A stretch of DNA of 64,000 nt from Oscillospiraceae bacterium. Its GTDB lineage: Bacteria > Bacillota > Clostridia > Oscillospirales > Acutalibacteraceae. The notes beneath the pieces are model-generated. The model was not told where the DNA came from and searched no databases. It was given only the letters and a program-made list of their open reading frames with translations. The translations under genes and the position numbers were made by a program. This document shows, one piece after another, positions 45,012 through 54,389 of this stretch; position 1 is the first letter of the stretch; each line of letters starts with the position of its first letter. The DNA lies in assembly GCA_015066105.1 (NCBI GenBank), contig SVOY01000001.1, positions 394,127 through 458,126 on the forward strand, written 5' to 3'.

Positions 45012-47864
45012 ATGGCAGAAAATAAAAAGAAAACCGCGGGCACAAAGGGAAAGTCCGCAGGTAAAAACACAAAAAATAAAAAGAAGGGCACAGCCGTCAA
45101 GCGTGTTGGTAAAAACAAGCAGCTTGAGCTTACCTTTTTTCAGAAGCATACCAATGCAATAATGTTCAGCTATTTTTTTGCTTCATTTTTGCTTTTGTGC
45201 TTTGCTTTTATCCCCGGCTATAACATCTGGCAAAAGCTCAGGGCGGGATTTTTCTCTTGTCTCGGTCTCGGCTTTTATCTCGTTACGGTTGAGACAATTA
45301 TAATAAGCGTACGCCTTTGCCTCAAAAATCTGAAAAGAAGCCTGCTTGTGACAAACATTTCGGGCTTTTTCCTGCTTGCCAATTTCTGCGGAATTCTCCA
45401 CCTTTTCAATTTCGGTGTTGAAAAGGGCGGCTTTGAAGAATGGAAGCTTCAGCTTTTTGATGCGGCAAAAAGAGGATGGGAATTCGGCGAGGGAGGCTTT
45501 GATGCCTGCGGCGGAATTTTCGGTGCACTGTTCGGCGGTGTGCCGCTTCACCTTTTCGGTAAATCGGGCGCATTCATTGTGCTTATACTGTTTTTCCTTG
45601 TAAGCCTCTTCTTTTATCTCAACACGGACATTAACCTTCTCGGCGATAAGCTCTCCGAGGTTGCGGTTTCGGGCAAAGATAAGCTCGGTCAGTCAAAGGA
45701 GCAGAGGAAGCTTCGTTCCGACGAAAGAAGACTTGCAAAAAAAGAAAGAAAGCTTGCAAAGGCTGAGAAAAAGCTCGGCCTTGAGGATATTGAGCCGGAG
45801 GAGGCTCAGAATGAGTCGGATTTTAAAGCGGAGGGATTTGAGGTTGTAAGCACATCTCTTGCAATACCCGAAGCCGAGGCTGAAAAACCCGTTGAGGTCA
45901 CACCGTCTCACGTTTTTGAAAAGGATGCCTTTGATTTTAACGAAACTGAGATTGAATATGACCCGATAAGCAAGAGCAGTGCCTCAGCCGCAAAGCCGCA
46001 GAAGCATATTTTTCCGCAAAACAGTGTGTTTACCTATCCCGAGGGTGAAAAGCCCACTGCAACAAAAGAGGCCGTTTCAGCAAAGGCCTTTTCAGAGGAC
46101 CTTATTTCAATGGGCGGCCACGGTGTAAGAAGCACCGGTAAGGCCAACGATTTGCCCGAGGACTTTGAGGAAATTGAGGATGCGGATGATTTTGAAGCCT
46201 TTGAAAAGCCTGCCGCGGTTAAAAAGCCTGCAGAGGATGTAAGGCTGTCAGACAATGACAGGAAGGTTGTAAATGAGGCCGTAAAGGATGCCGAAACCAA
46301 GCTTGAAAAAACAAAATCCGAGGTTAAGAATTACAAGGAGACAAGAAAGGTGCAAAGGGCTTACAAGCTGCCGAGCATTGAGTTTTTGAACAAGCCCTCC
46401 TTCAATTCAGAGCTTGACAGCGAAACTGAAATGCGTACAACGGCAAAAAAGCTTGTTGACATCTTAAAAAGCTTCGGTGTTGAAACCAAGCTTATCGGTG
46501 CTTCAAGGGGTCCCTCTGTTACCCGTTACGAGCTTTCACCGGCACCCGGCGTTAAAATCAGCCGTATAACAAGCCTTGCCGACGATATTGCCCTCGGCCT
46601 TGCTTCAACGGATGTAAGAATTGAAGCTCCAATCCCAAACAAGGCGGCAGTAGGCATTGAGGTGCCCAACAAAAAAAGCTCAATGGTAACCCTGCGTGAG
46701 GTTATCTCCTCAAAGGAATATAAGGAAAGCCAGGGCAAGCTTCTTACGGTTGCTCTCGGTAAGGATATTGCAGGTAACATCCGCTGTACGGACCTTGCAA
46801 AAATGCCTCATCTGCTTATTGCAGGTACAACCGGCTCAGGTAAATCCGTTTGCCTTAACTGTATGATTGCAAGCGTGCTTTATAACGCAACACCCGAGCA
46901 GGTCAAGCTTCTTATGATTGACCCGAAGCAGGTTGAATTCAGCGTATATAACGGAATTCCCCATCTGCTTGTTCCCGTTATCACCGATGCAAGAAAAGCC
47001 GCAGGCTCCCTTGCCTGGGCAGTTGGTGAAATGGATTCACGCTACAAGACCTTTTCAACCTGCGGTGTGAGAGATATCAAATCCTACAACAATTACATCA
47101 AGGAGCATCCCGAGCTTCCCTTTATGCCACAGGTTGTAATTTTCATTGACGAGCTCAACGACCTTATGATGGTTTCACCCAAGGAGGTTGAGGACTCAAT
47201 CTGCCGCCTTGCACAGAAGGCAAGAGCCGCAGGTATGCACCTTGTTGTTGCAACTCAGCGTCCCTCTGTTGACGTTATTACGGGTATCATCAAGGCGAAT
47301 ATTCCCTCACGTCTTTCACTTGCCGTTTCATCACAGGTTGACTCAAGAACAATCCTTGACTCTGTGGGTGCCGAAAAGCTTCTTGGTAACGGCGATATGC
47401 TCTTTAATCCCGTTGGTGTTTCAAAGCCCGTCAGAATTCAGGGTGCCTACCTTTCAGACGGCGAAATTGAAAAGATTGTCGGCTTTATCAAAAATCAGGG
47501 CACCGTTTCCTATGATGATGAAATTATGCAGGAAATTGAAAAGAATGCAACCGCCGATAAGAAAAAGGGCGGTTCGGCAGCTAATTCCGGCGACGGCGAG
47601 GACAGTCAGCTTGATGCACTCATAGAAGAAGCAATGAGCGTTGTAACCGAGCTTAACTCCGCCTCAACAACGGTGCTTCAGCGCAAGCTTTCCGTAGGCT
47701 ACGCGAGAGCGGCAAGAATAATGGACCAGCTTGAACAGCTTGGCTACGTAAGCCCCGCCGAGGGCAACAAGCCGAGAAAGGTGCTTATTACAAGAGCTCA
47801 GTTTCTTGAAATGAAGGCAAGGGGCGAGGCCGCCGAGGATGATTACGACGTGCTTTCCGATTGA
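45012..47864 (+). CDS. ftsK: DNA translocase FtsK/SpoIIIE
   Basis: A 950-residue DNA pump for chromosome segregation at the division or sporulation septum. A Lys-rich tail of about 35 residues precedes four membrane helices (about 50-210). A long charged, low-complexity linker runs to about 465. The motor has the alpha/beta parts (RGPSVTRYELSPAPGVKI near 502), Walker A AGTTGSGKSV near 604-613, LLMIDPKQVEFSVYN, and Walker B VVIFIDELNDLMM near 710. The C-terminal gamma winged-helix domain (about 885-945) contains LQRKLSVGYARAARIMDQLE. ATG 45012 has TTGGAGA upstream. FtsK and SpoIIIE cannot be told apart from sequence alone; the organism sporulates, so it may serve both roles. Confidence 0.94.
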   Translation: MAENKKKTAGTKGKSAGKNTKNKKKGTAVKRVGKNKQLELTFFQKHTNAIMFSYFFASFLLLCFAFIPGYNIWQKLRAGFFSCLGLGFYLVTVETIIISVRLCLKNLKRSLLVTNISGFFLLANFCGILHLFNFGVEKGGFEEWKLQLFDAAKRGWEFGEGGFDACGGIFGALFGGVPLHLFGKSGAFIVLILFFLVSLFFYLNTDINLLGDKLSEVAVSGKDKLGQSKEQRKLRSDERRLAKKERKLAKAEKKLGLEDIEPEEAQNESDFKAEGFEVVSTSLAIPEAEAEKPVEVTPSHVFEKDAFDFNETEIEYDPISKSSASAAKPQKHIFPQNSVFTYPEGEKPTATKEAVSAKAFSEDLISMGGHGVRSTGKANDLPEDFEEIEDADDFEAFEKPAAVKKPAEDVRLSDNDRKVVNEAVKDAETKLEKTKSEVKNYKETRKVQRAYKLPSIEFLNKPSFNSELDSETEMRTTAKKLVDILKSFGVETKLIGASRGPSVTRYELSPAPGVKISRITSLADDIALGLASTDVRIEAPIPNKAAVGIEVPNKKSSMVTLREVISSKEYKESQGKLLTVALGKDIAGNIRCTDLAKMPHLLIAGTTGSGKSVCLNCMIASVLYNATPEQVKLLMIDPKQVEFSVYNGIPHLLVPVITDARKAAGSLAWAVGEMDSRYKTFSTCGVRDIKSYNNYIKEHPELPFMPQVVIFIDELNDLMMVSPKEVEDSICRLAQKARAAGMHLVVATQRPSVDVITGIIKANIPSRLSLAVSSQVDSRTILDSVGAEKLLGNGDMLFNPVGVSKPVRIQGAYLSDGEIEKIVGFIKNQGTVSYDDEIMQEIEKNATADKKKGGSAANSGDGEDSQLDALIEEAMSVVTELNSASTTVLQRKLSVGYARAARIMDQLEQLGYVSPAEGNKPRKVLITRAQFLEMKARGEAAEDDYDVLSD

Positions 47865-47876
47865 TAAGGAGTAAGA

Positions 47877-49745
47877 ATGATTAACAGGGATTTTTTACCT
47901 TTAACAAAAAAAGAGGCTCTTGAAAGAGGGTGGGATGAGGTTGACTTTGTTTATGTCACCGGTGACGCTTATGTTGACCATCCCTCCTTCGGTGCGGCAA
48001 TTATAACAAGAGTGCTTGAAAATAACGGCTTTACCGTAGGAATTATTTCCCAACCCGATTGGAGGTCTGCCGAGGCTTTTACGCAATACGGCAGACCGAG
48101 ACTCGGCTTTTTCGTTTCGTCGGGAAATATCGATTCAATGGTTGCCCACTATACCGCCGCAAAGAAAAAGCGCAGTGAGGATGCGTATTCACCGGGCGGC
48201 AAGGCAGGCCTCAGACCCGACAGAGCGGTTATTGTTTACTGCAACAGAATCCGCGAGGCCTACGGCGATATTCCCGTGATTATAGGCGGCCTTGAAGCCT
48301 CACTCAGACGCTTTGCCCACTACGATTACTGGGACGATAAAATCCGCCGTTCAATTATTTTTGACGCTCAGGCCGACCTCATATCCTACGGAATGGGCGA
48401 AAAGCAGACCGTTGAAATTGCCGAAAGGCTGCGCAACGGTGAGCACATATCCGAGCTGAGGGATATAAAAGGCACCTGCTATGTGTGTGATGTTACAGAA
48501 ACGCCCCTTACGGGTGCGGAGTGTCCCTCTTACGAAAATGTTGTAAAAAGCAAAAGGGAGTACGCTGTTTCCTGCCGTATTCAGCAGGATGAGCAGGACC
48601 ACATAAGAGGCAAGCTCATCAAGCAGCGTCACGGAAACAAAATGCTTGTTCAGAATCCGCCGATGTCTCCGCTTACAACGGCAGAGCTTGACGAGGTTTA
48701 CGCCTTACCCTTTACAAGGGCATATCATCCCTCCTACGAAAAGGAAGGGGGAGTGTCTGCTATTGAAGAGGTGCGCTTTTCAATAGCCCACAACAGAGGC
48801 TGCTTCGGCGGCTGTAATTTCTGCTCCATTGCGCTTCACCAGGGCAGATACGTCACCTCGCGAAGCAAGGAGTCGATTGTTGAAGAGGCGAAAAAGCTTA
48901 CCGCAATGCCCGATTTCAAGGGATACATTCACGATATCGGCGGCCCTACGGCTAATTTCCGTCAGCCCTCCTGCGAAAAGCAGAAGGACCTCGGTTTGTG
49001 CAAGGGTAAAAAATGCCTCGCCCCCAAGGTCTGCCCCGCACTTAAGGCGGACCACAGCGAATATATTGATATTCTCCGTCAGGTGAGGTCGCTTGATAAG
49101 GTTAAAAAGGTGTTTATCCGTTCGGGTATAAGGTACGACTATATGCTTCGTGACGAGGATGAAACCTTTTTCAAGGAGCTTATACGTCACCATGTCAGCG
49201 GTCAGCTCAAGGTTGCACCCGAGCATTGCTCGGCTCACGTGCTTGAAAAAATGGGCAAGCCCTATATTGATGCCTACGTCAATTTTTCAAAGCGTTATTT
49301 TGAGCTCAGCAAAAGCGTGGGCAAGGAGCAGTATCTTGTGCCTTACCTTATGTCCTCACACCCGGGCTCAAGGCTTGAGGATGCAATTGAGCTTGCGCTG
49401 TTTCTCAAAAAAAGGAACATCCGTCCCGAGCAGGTGCAGGATTTTTATCCCACACCGGGCACGATTTCAACCTGTATGTTTTACACGGGGCTTGACCCTT
49501 ACACAATGAAAGAGGTTTACGTTGCAAAAGCTCCCGAGGAAAAGGCAATGCAAAGGGCGTTACTGCAGTATTACAACCCGAAAAACAAGGAGCTTATTAT
49601 CAAGGCTCTTAAAAAAGCGGGCAGATACGACCTTATCGGTAAGGGTGAAAAATGTCTTGTTGCTTCTGCCGTGCAGGGCGGCAACGCAAAAGCCGCCGGC
49701 AACAAGGCCTATAAGAAAAACAGCCGTTACGGCAAAAGGAAGTGA
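47877..49745 (+). CDS. YgiQ-family radical SAM protein
   Basis: A 622-residue protein of the YgiQ (UPF0313) family, function unknown. The N-terminal domain (FLPLTKKEALERGWDEVDFVYVTGDAYVDHPSFG; GIISQPDWRS) is cobalamin-domain-like in fold but without a clear cobalamin His. The radical SAM motif CFGGCNFCSI (C-x3-C-x2-C) lies near residues 308-317, preceded by FSIAHNRG. A Cys group CEKQKDLGLCKGKKCLAPKVC near 364-385 may hold a second iron-sulfur cluster. The C-terminal 50 residues are basic and disordered. It is 12 bases after ftsK and overlaps nothing. TAAGGAG precedes the ATG. Confidence 0.9.
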   Translation: MINRDFLPLTKKEALERGWDEVDFVYVTGDAYVDHPSFGAAIITRVLENNGFTVGIISQPDWRSAEAFTQYGRPRLGFFVSSGNIDSMVAHYTAAKKKRSEDAYSPGGKAGLRPDRAVIVYCNRIREAYGDIPVIIGGLEASLRRFAHYDYWDDKIRRSIIFDAQADLISYGMGEKQTVEIAERLRNGEHISELRDIKGTCYVCDVTETPLTGAECPSYENVVKSKREYAVSCRIQQDEQDHIRGKLIKQRHGNKMLVQNPPMSPLTTAELDEVYALPFTRAYHPSYEKEGGVSAIEEVRFSIAHNRGCFGGCNFCSIALHQGRYVTSRSKESIVEEAKKLTAMPDFKGYIHDIGGPTANFRQPSCEKQKDLGLCKGKKCLAPKVCPALKADHSEYIDILRQVRSLDKVKKVFIRSGIRYDYMLRDEDETFFKELIRHHVSGQLKVAPEHCSAHVLEKMGKPYIDAYVNFSKRYFELSKSVGKEQYLVPYLMSSHPGSRLEDAIELALFLKKRNIRPEQVQDFYPTPGTISTCMFYTGLDPYTMKEVYVAKAPEEKAMQRALLQYYNPKNKELIIKALKKAGRYDLIGKGEKCLVASAVQGGNAKAAGNKAYKKNSRYGKRK

Positions 49746-49750
49746 AGGCT

Positions 49751-50620
49751 ATGAGTAAAAGAGTTGTTGCAATAATCGTGGCGATTTTTCTTGCCGCGGT
49801 TGCTTATCTTCAGGGCAAGGGTGTTCTTCCCGAAACCGTTAATCCAAATGTTGACGGTGAGGTTTATCTTCACATTATCGATGTTGGCCAGGGCTCGTCA
49901 ACCCTTATTCAGCAGGGCGACGAGGGTATTCTCATTGACGCGGGCGAAGCCGATTACGGCAAAACCGTTGCTGAATATATCAATGCCTGCGGCATAGCCT
50001 CGCTTAAGTACGTTGTTGCCTCTCACCCTCATTCGGACCATATCGGCGGCCTGCCCGAGGTGCTTAAGAACATTGAAGTTGAGGAATTACTTATGCCCGA
50101 GATTGATGAAAAAAATCTTCCCACAACAAGGGTGTATGAGAGATTGCTTGATACCATAATTGAAGAAAGCATAACGGCATCTTACTGTGAGGTCGGGGAC
50201 AAATATTCTCTCGGCGATGCTACAATGGAAATTCTCGGCCCCGTTGAGCAGATAAGCGACCTTAACAATATGTCTGCAATCTGCAGAATTTCCGTGGGTG
50301 AAACTGACGTTATGGTGCTCGGCGATGCTGAAACCAAGGAGCTTGGCAGCGTTTATAAGCACGGCGGCAATTTTGAAAGTGAAATCCTTATAATGGGTCA
50401 CCACGGAAGCAGAACCTCAATCCACGAAAAATTTCTTGCAGAGGTTGACCCGCTTGAAGCCGTTATTTCCTGCGGCAAGGATAACTCCTACGGCCATCCT
50501 CACGTTGAAGCCTTGAATTATCTTGAGCAGAACAAAATAGAATATTGGCGCACCGATTATTCGGGTGACATTGTTTATCTGATTGACGAAAAGGGCTTTG
50601 TAAAGGTGGAGAACAGATGA
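49751..50620 (+). CDS. ComEC/Rec2-like metallo-beta-lactamase-fold protein with N-terminal membrane helix
   Basis: A 289-residue protein. One N-terminal hydrophobic helix (about 5-22) anchors it or acts as a signal peptide, so the domain probably lies outside. The metallo-beta-lactamase fold has IDVGQGSSTLIQQG, ASHPHSDHIGG (about 90-100), VLGDAE and ILIMGHHGSRTS, all as in the ComEC C-terminal domain, but there is no channel domain. Such proteins are predicted exonucleases or hydrolases for DNA or other polymers. ATG 49751 uses AAAGGAAG inside the end of ygiQ. Its last four bases overlap the DUF3006 gene, which is a common pairing. Confidence 0.87.
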   Translation: MSKRVVAIIVAIFLAAVAYLQGKGVLPETVNPNVDGEVYLHIIDVGQGSSTLIQQGDEGILIDAGEADYGKTVAEYINACGIASLKYVVASHPHSDHIGGLPEVLKNIEVEELLMPEIDEKNLPTTRVYERLLDTIIEESITASYCEVGDKYSLGDATMEILGPVEQISDLNNMSAICRISVGETDVMVLGDAETKELGSVYKHGGNFESEILIMGHHGSRTSIHEKFLAEVDPLEAVISCGKDNSYGHPHVEALNYLEQNKIEYWRTDYSGDIVYLIDEKGFVKVENR

Positions 50621-50835
50621 AGCTGACGGTTGAAAGAATTTCTGACGGCATTGCCGTGCTTGAAAAGGAAGATATGACACATCTTGAGGTGAGCATAAAC
50701 AGCCTGCCCGACGGTGTAAAAGAGGGGAATGTCCTCATTTTTGACGGCACCTCATACAGCATTGACCCCGAGGCTGAAGCACGGGCAAGAGAACGGATTA
50801 TCAGCAAGCAGAGAAGTATTTTCAAAAAGCGCTGA
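50617..50835 (+). CDS. DUF3006 small protein
   Basis: A 72-residue protein starting at the ATGA overlap with the MBL-fold gene. It has the DUF3006 pattern: a start in LTVERISDGIAVLE, a central beta strand part with DGVKEGNVL, and an Arg/Lys-rich C-terminal helix. The role is unknown, but it is nearly always coupled to a ComEC-like MBL protein, so a partner or regulator role is likely. Confidence 0.88.
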   Translation: MKLTVERISDGIAVLEKEDMTHLEVSINSLPDGVKEGNVLIFDGTSYSIDPEAEARARERIISKQRSIFKKR

Positions 50836-50873
50836 GCATTTATATAAATAAGCTTGTTACAGGAGAATGATAT

Positions 50874-51638
50874 ATGGAAAACAAAGCTACAATTATCGCA
50901 CTTTCGGGCAAGGGCGGTGTGGGCAAAACCTCAATTTCCGCCGCTATTGTAAAGCTTCTCGCCGAAGCCTATCCCGATAAAAAAATCCTCGCTATTGATG
51001 CCGACCCGGCAGTAGGACTTTCCACCGCACTCGGTATTGAGGTTGAAACCACCATTGACGATATAAGAAAGGAAATTGTTGCCACCGTTGAGGACGGAAA
51101 CACAAGGGCGGCAATTGAGCTTCTCGGTGATGCGAGGTATAAAATCTTTGATGCCCTTGTTGAAACCGACGGCTTTGCCTTTATCGCCGTGGGCAGACCC
51201 GAAAGCGCAGGCTGCTACTGCAAAATCAACGCTTATCTCAAGGAGGTAATCAGCATACTTTCGGCTGATTTTGACTACGTTGTAATTGACGGTGAGGCAG
51301 GCGTGGAGCAGATTAACCGCCGTGTGATGGAAAAGGTTACACACCTTCTGCTTGTTACCGATGCAAGCAAAAAGGGCACTCAGGTTATCTCAACAATCAA
51401 ATCCGTTGCCGATGAGCTTGTAATGTATAAAAAAATCGGTGCAATCGTCAACAGACTGCCCGACGAAAGCGTTATACCTCACATCAATACCAACGGTATT
51501 CCCGTTCTTTCATATATTGAAAACGATAAAAATCTTGCAATATTTGACATTGAGGGCAAGGACATCACAAAGCTTCCCGATGATTCAAATGTTGTTGCAG
51601 GTGTAAAAAAGGCTCTCACAGAGCTTGAAATACTGTAA
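50874..51638 (+). CDS. CooC/MinD-like P-loop ATPase
   Basis: A 254-residue P-loop NTPase of the SIMIBI class. The deviant Walker A motif is SGKGGVGKTS (residues about 11-20), followed by LAIDADPAVGLSTALG (switch I Asp) and YVVIDGEAG (Walker B) near 136-144. A CYCK motif (C-x-C) near 107-110, in GRPESAGCYCKIN, is as in CooC proteins that load nickel or help assemble metal clusters. No CO dehydrogenase catalytic subunit is nearby; the next genes are a 2-hydroxyacyl-CoA dehydratase-type pair and its activator, so it may help mature or energise their Fe-S clusters. That is inference. AGGAGA precedes the ATG. The next gene starts 10 bases after its stop. Confidence 0.85.
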   Translation: MENKATIIALSGKGGVGKTSISAAIVKLLAEAYPDKKILAIDADPAVGLSTALGIEVETTIDDIRKEIVATVEDGNTRAAIELLGDARYKIFDALVETDGFAFIAVGRPESAGCYCKINAYLKEVISILSADFDYVVIDGEAGVEQINRRVMEKVTHLLLVTDASKKGTQVISTIKSVADELVMYKKIGAIVNRLPDESVIPHINTNGIPVLSYIENDKNLAIFDIEGKDITKLPDDSNVVAGVKKALTELEIL

Positions 51639-51648
51639 GGAGAAGGCT

Positions 51649-52854
51649 ATGAAGGATTTAAAACATCTTTATGAATTTGAAAAGCTTCTGCTTGAGGCGA
51701 ACAATGACCTTGTCAAAAAGGCCAAGGATGACGGCGGAATTGCCCTGGGCTATACCTGCTATCATATTCCCGAGGTGCTTCTTAACTGCGGAAACTGCTT
51801 TTCCGTAAGGCTCCGCGCACCGAGAACGGGCTCAATGGATATTGCAACCTATTATATGAGCAACTTCCTTTGCGGCTATTCAAAGGCAATACTTGAAAGA
51901 GCTATTGAGGGCGGCTATAACTTCCTCAACGCTCTGCTCGCATCTGAAACCTGCTCAGAAATGAACAGAACCGCCGAGCATTTTGAGCTTTTGAAGCTGG
52001 TGGACAATGAAAGGTTTTTCCTCACCTTTCTTGATATGCCCTTCAAGCTTGAGCCGCACACCGTAAAGCATTATGTTACACAGACAAGGGTGAAAATTCT
52101 TAATATGCTCAGTAAGGTTTACGGTGTTGATACCTCTGACGAGGCACTTTTAAAGGCCGTTGAGGAGCACAACGAGGTCTGCCGCCTTATGACGGAAATC
52201 GGCGACTACAGAAAAGAGGATAACCCCCGCATTACCGGCTACGAATATCACGTGCTCAACCTTATTACATACTGCTGTCCCAAGGCACTTATTCTTCCCA
52301 TGCTTCGCGAAACTGCCGAGGAGCTTAAGACGAGAGAGCCCGATGCAAAAAAGAGCTACAGAGCAAAAATTGTTGTTGTCGGCTCAGAGATGGATGACCC
52401 CGAATTCACCTCGCTTATTGAAGACAGCGGTGCCCTTGTTGTTGCCGACAGATATTGCTTCGGTGCACTGCCCGGCAGACAGGAAATCAAAATCAATGAG
52501 GGTGAGGACGTGCTCACGCAGATTTGCGTGCACTACCTCAAAACAAGTCAGTGCCCCCGTTATATGAGCCACGAAAAGGTGCAGGAGCGCAGGGACTATG
52601 TTAAAAGGCTTGTTGAAGAATATAAGGCTGACGGCGTTATGTATGAGCAGCTTAAATTCTGCGAATACTGGGGCTACGAAAGAGCTCTTGCCTCTTATGT
52701 TATGACAAATGACTACGGTGTGCCCACCGCCGCCGTTGACCGTCAGTATACCGCTTCGGCCTCGGGTCAGCTTCGCACCCGTGTTCAGGCTTTTGTTGAA
52801 AGCCTTGAAATCAAGAAAATTCAGAAGGAAAGGCAGGCGAAGGAAAATGGATAA
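51649..52854 (+). CDS. 2-Hydroxyacyl-CoA dehydratase / benzoyl-CoA reductase family, HgdB-like subunit
   Basis: A 401-residue protein of the family that holds a [4Fe-4S] or double-cubane cluster and accepts one electron at very low potential. Visible features are GYTCYHIPEVLLNCGNCF (about 36-53), a region with SETCSEMNRT near 103-112, and RYMSHEKVQERRDYVKRLVEEYKADGVM near 304-330 leading to LKFCEYWGYE with a possible ligand Cys. The short length is typical for HgdB/BcrB/BcrC-type subunits. ATG 51649 follows AAGGAGA; upstream starts overlap the ATPase gene. It overlaps the next subunit gene by 8 bases. The true substrate is unknown; R-2-hydroxyacyl-CoA, an aromatic acyl-CoA or a small molecule are all possible. 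Confidence 0.85.
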   Translation: MKDLKHLYEFEKLLLEANNDLVKKAKDDGGIALGYTCYHIPEVLLNCGNCFSVRLRAPRTGSMDIATYYMSNFLCGYSKAILERAIEGGYNFLNALLASETCSEMNRTAEHFELLKLVDNERFFLTFLDMPFKLEPHTVKHYVTQTRVKILNMLSKVYGVDTSDEALLKAVEEHNEVCRLMTEIGDYRKEDNPRITGYEYHVLNLITYCCPKALILPMLRETAEELKTREPDAKKSYRAKIVVVGSEMDDPEFTSLIEDSGALVVADRYCFGALPGRQEIKINEGEDVLTQICVHYLKTSQCPRYMSHEKVQERRDYVKRLVEEYKADGVMYEQLKFCEYWGYERALASYVMTNDYGVPTAAVDRQYTASASGQLRTRVQAFVESLEIKKIQKERQAKENG

Positions 52855-54376
52855 CTACGGCAAGCTTTATAAAGAGCATACCGCCATACTCAAGCACAGA
52901 GAATGGCGAGGCCTCAGGGATACAATGTATGACTACTACCGCTGGCTTATCACCTGGAAGGATATGATTAAAATGGTGCTCAAGGCACCCGTATCCACCG
53001 TCAAGGGTCTGTGGAGATACCGCTGGATGGCTTCGTACCTTTCAACGCCTTCATTCATTGACCGCCACGTTGCAGGCTTAAGGGGTCCCCACCTTCGTAT
53101 TGCGCACCTTCATTACAATATGATTGTCAAGCACACAACAAAGCTTATCAACATTTCCTTCCGTGCAGACGAAAAAATCAATCCCGGCAACAAGCTTTCA
53201 AAAAAGATTGTGCTTATGGATGAGATTGTGCCCAACGAGGTGTTTACGGGCTTCCCCAATCTTATTCCCGTTCCGCTCCAGACATTGCCGATTTTCCTTT
53301 CGTCAATGGTTGACCAGCAGATTACGCCGCCTTACCTTGAAACAACGGAAAGCTTTGGCGTGCCCGCTGACGTTTGTCCTCTTCCCAGTGCCGAGGCAGG
53401 CGTTGCCATCGAGGACGATTATCCCAAAATGGGCTGCTGTATGATTGGCACAAATATGCCCTGCGACGGCTCAATTATGAACTCATCCTTCCTTGACAGA
53501 AGGCTCAATCTGCCCACTCACTGCTTCGGCATACCTCTTCGCTATGACGGTGAGGATGTTCAGGAATACGCCGTTGAGGAAATCAAGTCTCTCATAAAAT
53601 TCATTGAAGAGCAGACGGGCGAAAAGTTTGACTGGGATGCTTATTTCAGCAGAATGAAGGATTACAACAAGCAGCTTGAATACGAAAAGCAGAAATGGGA
53701 CATCAACAAAACGCCCTATCCTCAGATGACGGGTGCTACCTTCTGGCTTTACAGAATTTACTATTTCAACCTTTCGGGCGGCTCAAACGAGAATTTCCTT
53801 AAGGTTGACAAAAAGGTAAACAAAATAATGATGAAGGGCTATGAGAAAAAGACTCCCGTTTCAAAAAATATGCGTCACAGAGCCGTTGTATGGTCCTGCC
53901 CGGCAAACTATTACACAAGCTTTGCAAACTGGCTTGAAAACTGCTGGGGTATGAATGTTGTTATGGATATGGAAACAATGATTTCCTACCTTGAAATTGA
54001 TACCGAGGATAAAGAGCAGTCACTCAGGGACCTTGCAAAAACCTATCAGCGTTCAATTATGCGTAAGCACACAAAGGGCGGCTACCGCAATGTTGTTGAC
54101 GAGCTGTGGCGCATTGTTGAGGAATATAACGCTGACACGGTCATTATGTATGACCAGATTTCCTGCAAGGGTATGGACGGTCTTATCGGCATATTTGATG
54201 ACCAGGCAAGAGAAAAGGGCATCAACTTCATCTGGGTGCGCCAGGACCTTATGGACCCCCGCACAATTTCAAGAAGAGAGATGCGCGACCAGGTAAACAA
54301 ATATATGCAGACCGTGCTTCAGGAGGAGCCTCTTGATGCTTCACTTTTGGATTTTGAAGACGATTTAGCTTGGTAA
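52847..54376 (+). CDS. 2-Hydroxyacyl-CoA dehydratase family, second (larger) subunit
   Basis: A 509-residue protein. The first 100 residues or so form an extra, partly hydrophobic helical region not usual in the family. The family-type core follows: ENCWGMNVVMDMETM near residue 365, YNADTVIMYDQISCKGMDGLIG near 425-445 with a ligand Cys, and DLMDPRTISRREMRDQVNKYM near 465-485. A CPLP motif and an MGCCMIG pair are visible near 185 and 203. The 8-base overlap with the previous gene indicates translational coupling. Its role is to pair with the HgdB-like subunit; the long N-terminal part is unusual. Confidence 0.82.
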   Translation: MDNYGKLYKEHTAILKHREWRGLRDTMYDYYRWLITWKDMIKMVLKAPVSTVKGLWRYRWMASYLSTPSFIDRHVAGLRGPHLRIAHLHYNMIVKHTTKLINISFRADEKINPGNKLSKKIVLMDEIVPNEVFTGFPNLIPVPLQTLPIFLSSMVDQQITPPYLETTESFGVPADVCPLPSAEAGVAIEDDYPKMGCCMIGTNMPCDGSIMNSSFLDRRLNLPTHCFGIPLRYDGEDVQEYAVEEIKSLIKFIEEQTGEKFDWDAYFSRMKDYNKQLEYEKQKWDINKTPYPQMTGATFWLYRIYYFNLSGGSNENFLKVDKKVNKIMMKGYEKKTPVSKNMRHRAVVWSCPANYYTSFANWLENCWGMNVVMDMETMISYLEIDTEDKEQSLRDLAKTYQRSIMRKHTKGGYRNVVDELWRIVEEYNADTVIMYDQISCKGMDGLIGIFDDQAREKGINFIWVRQDLMDPRTISRREMRDQVNKYMQTVLQEEPLDASLLDFEDDLAW

Positions 54377-54389
54377 AGGAGTTTTGAAT

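Noticed and set aside
50874..51638. Calling the ATPase a true CooC of a CO dehydrogenase
   Set aside because: No CO dehydrogenase or acetyl-CoA synthase catalytic gene is present in the window, so only CooC-like is justified.
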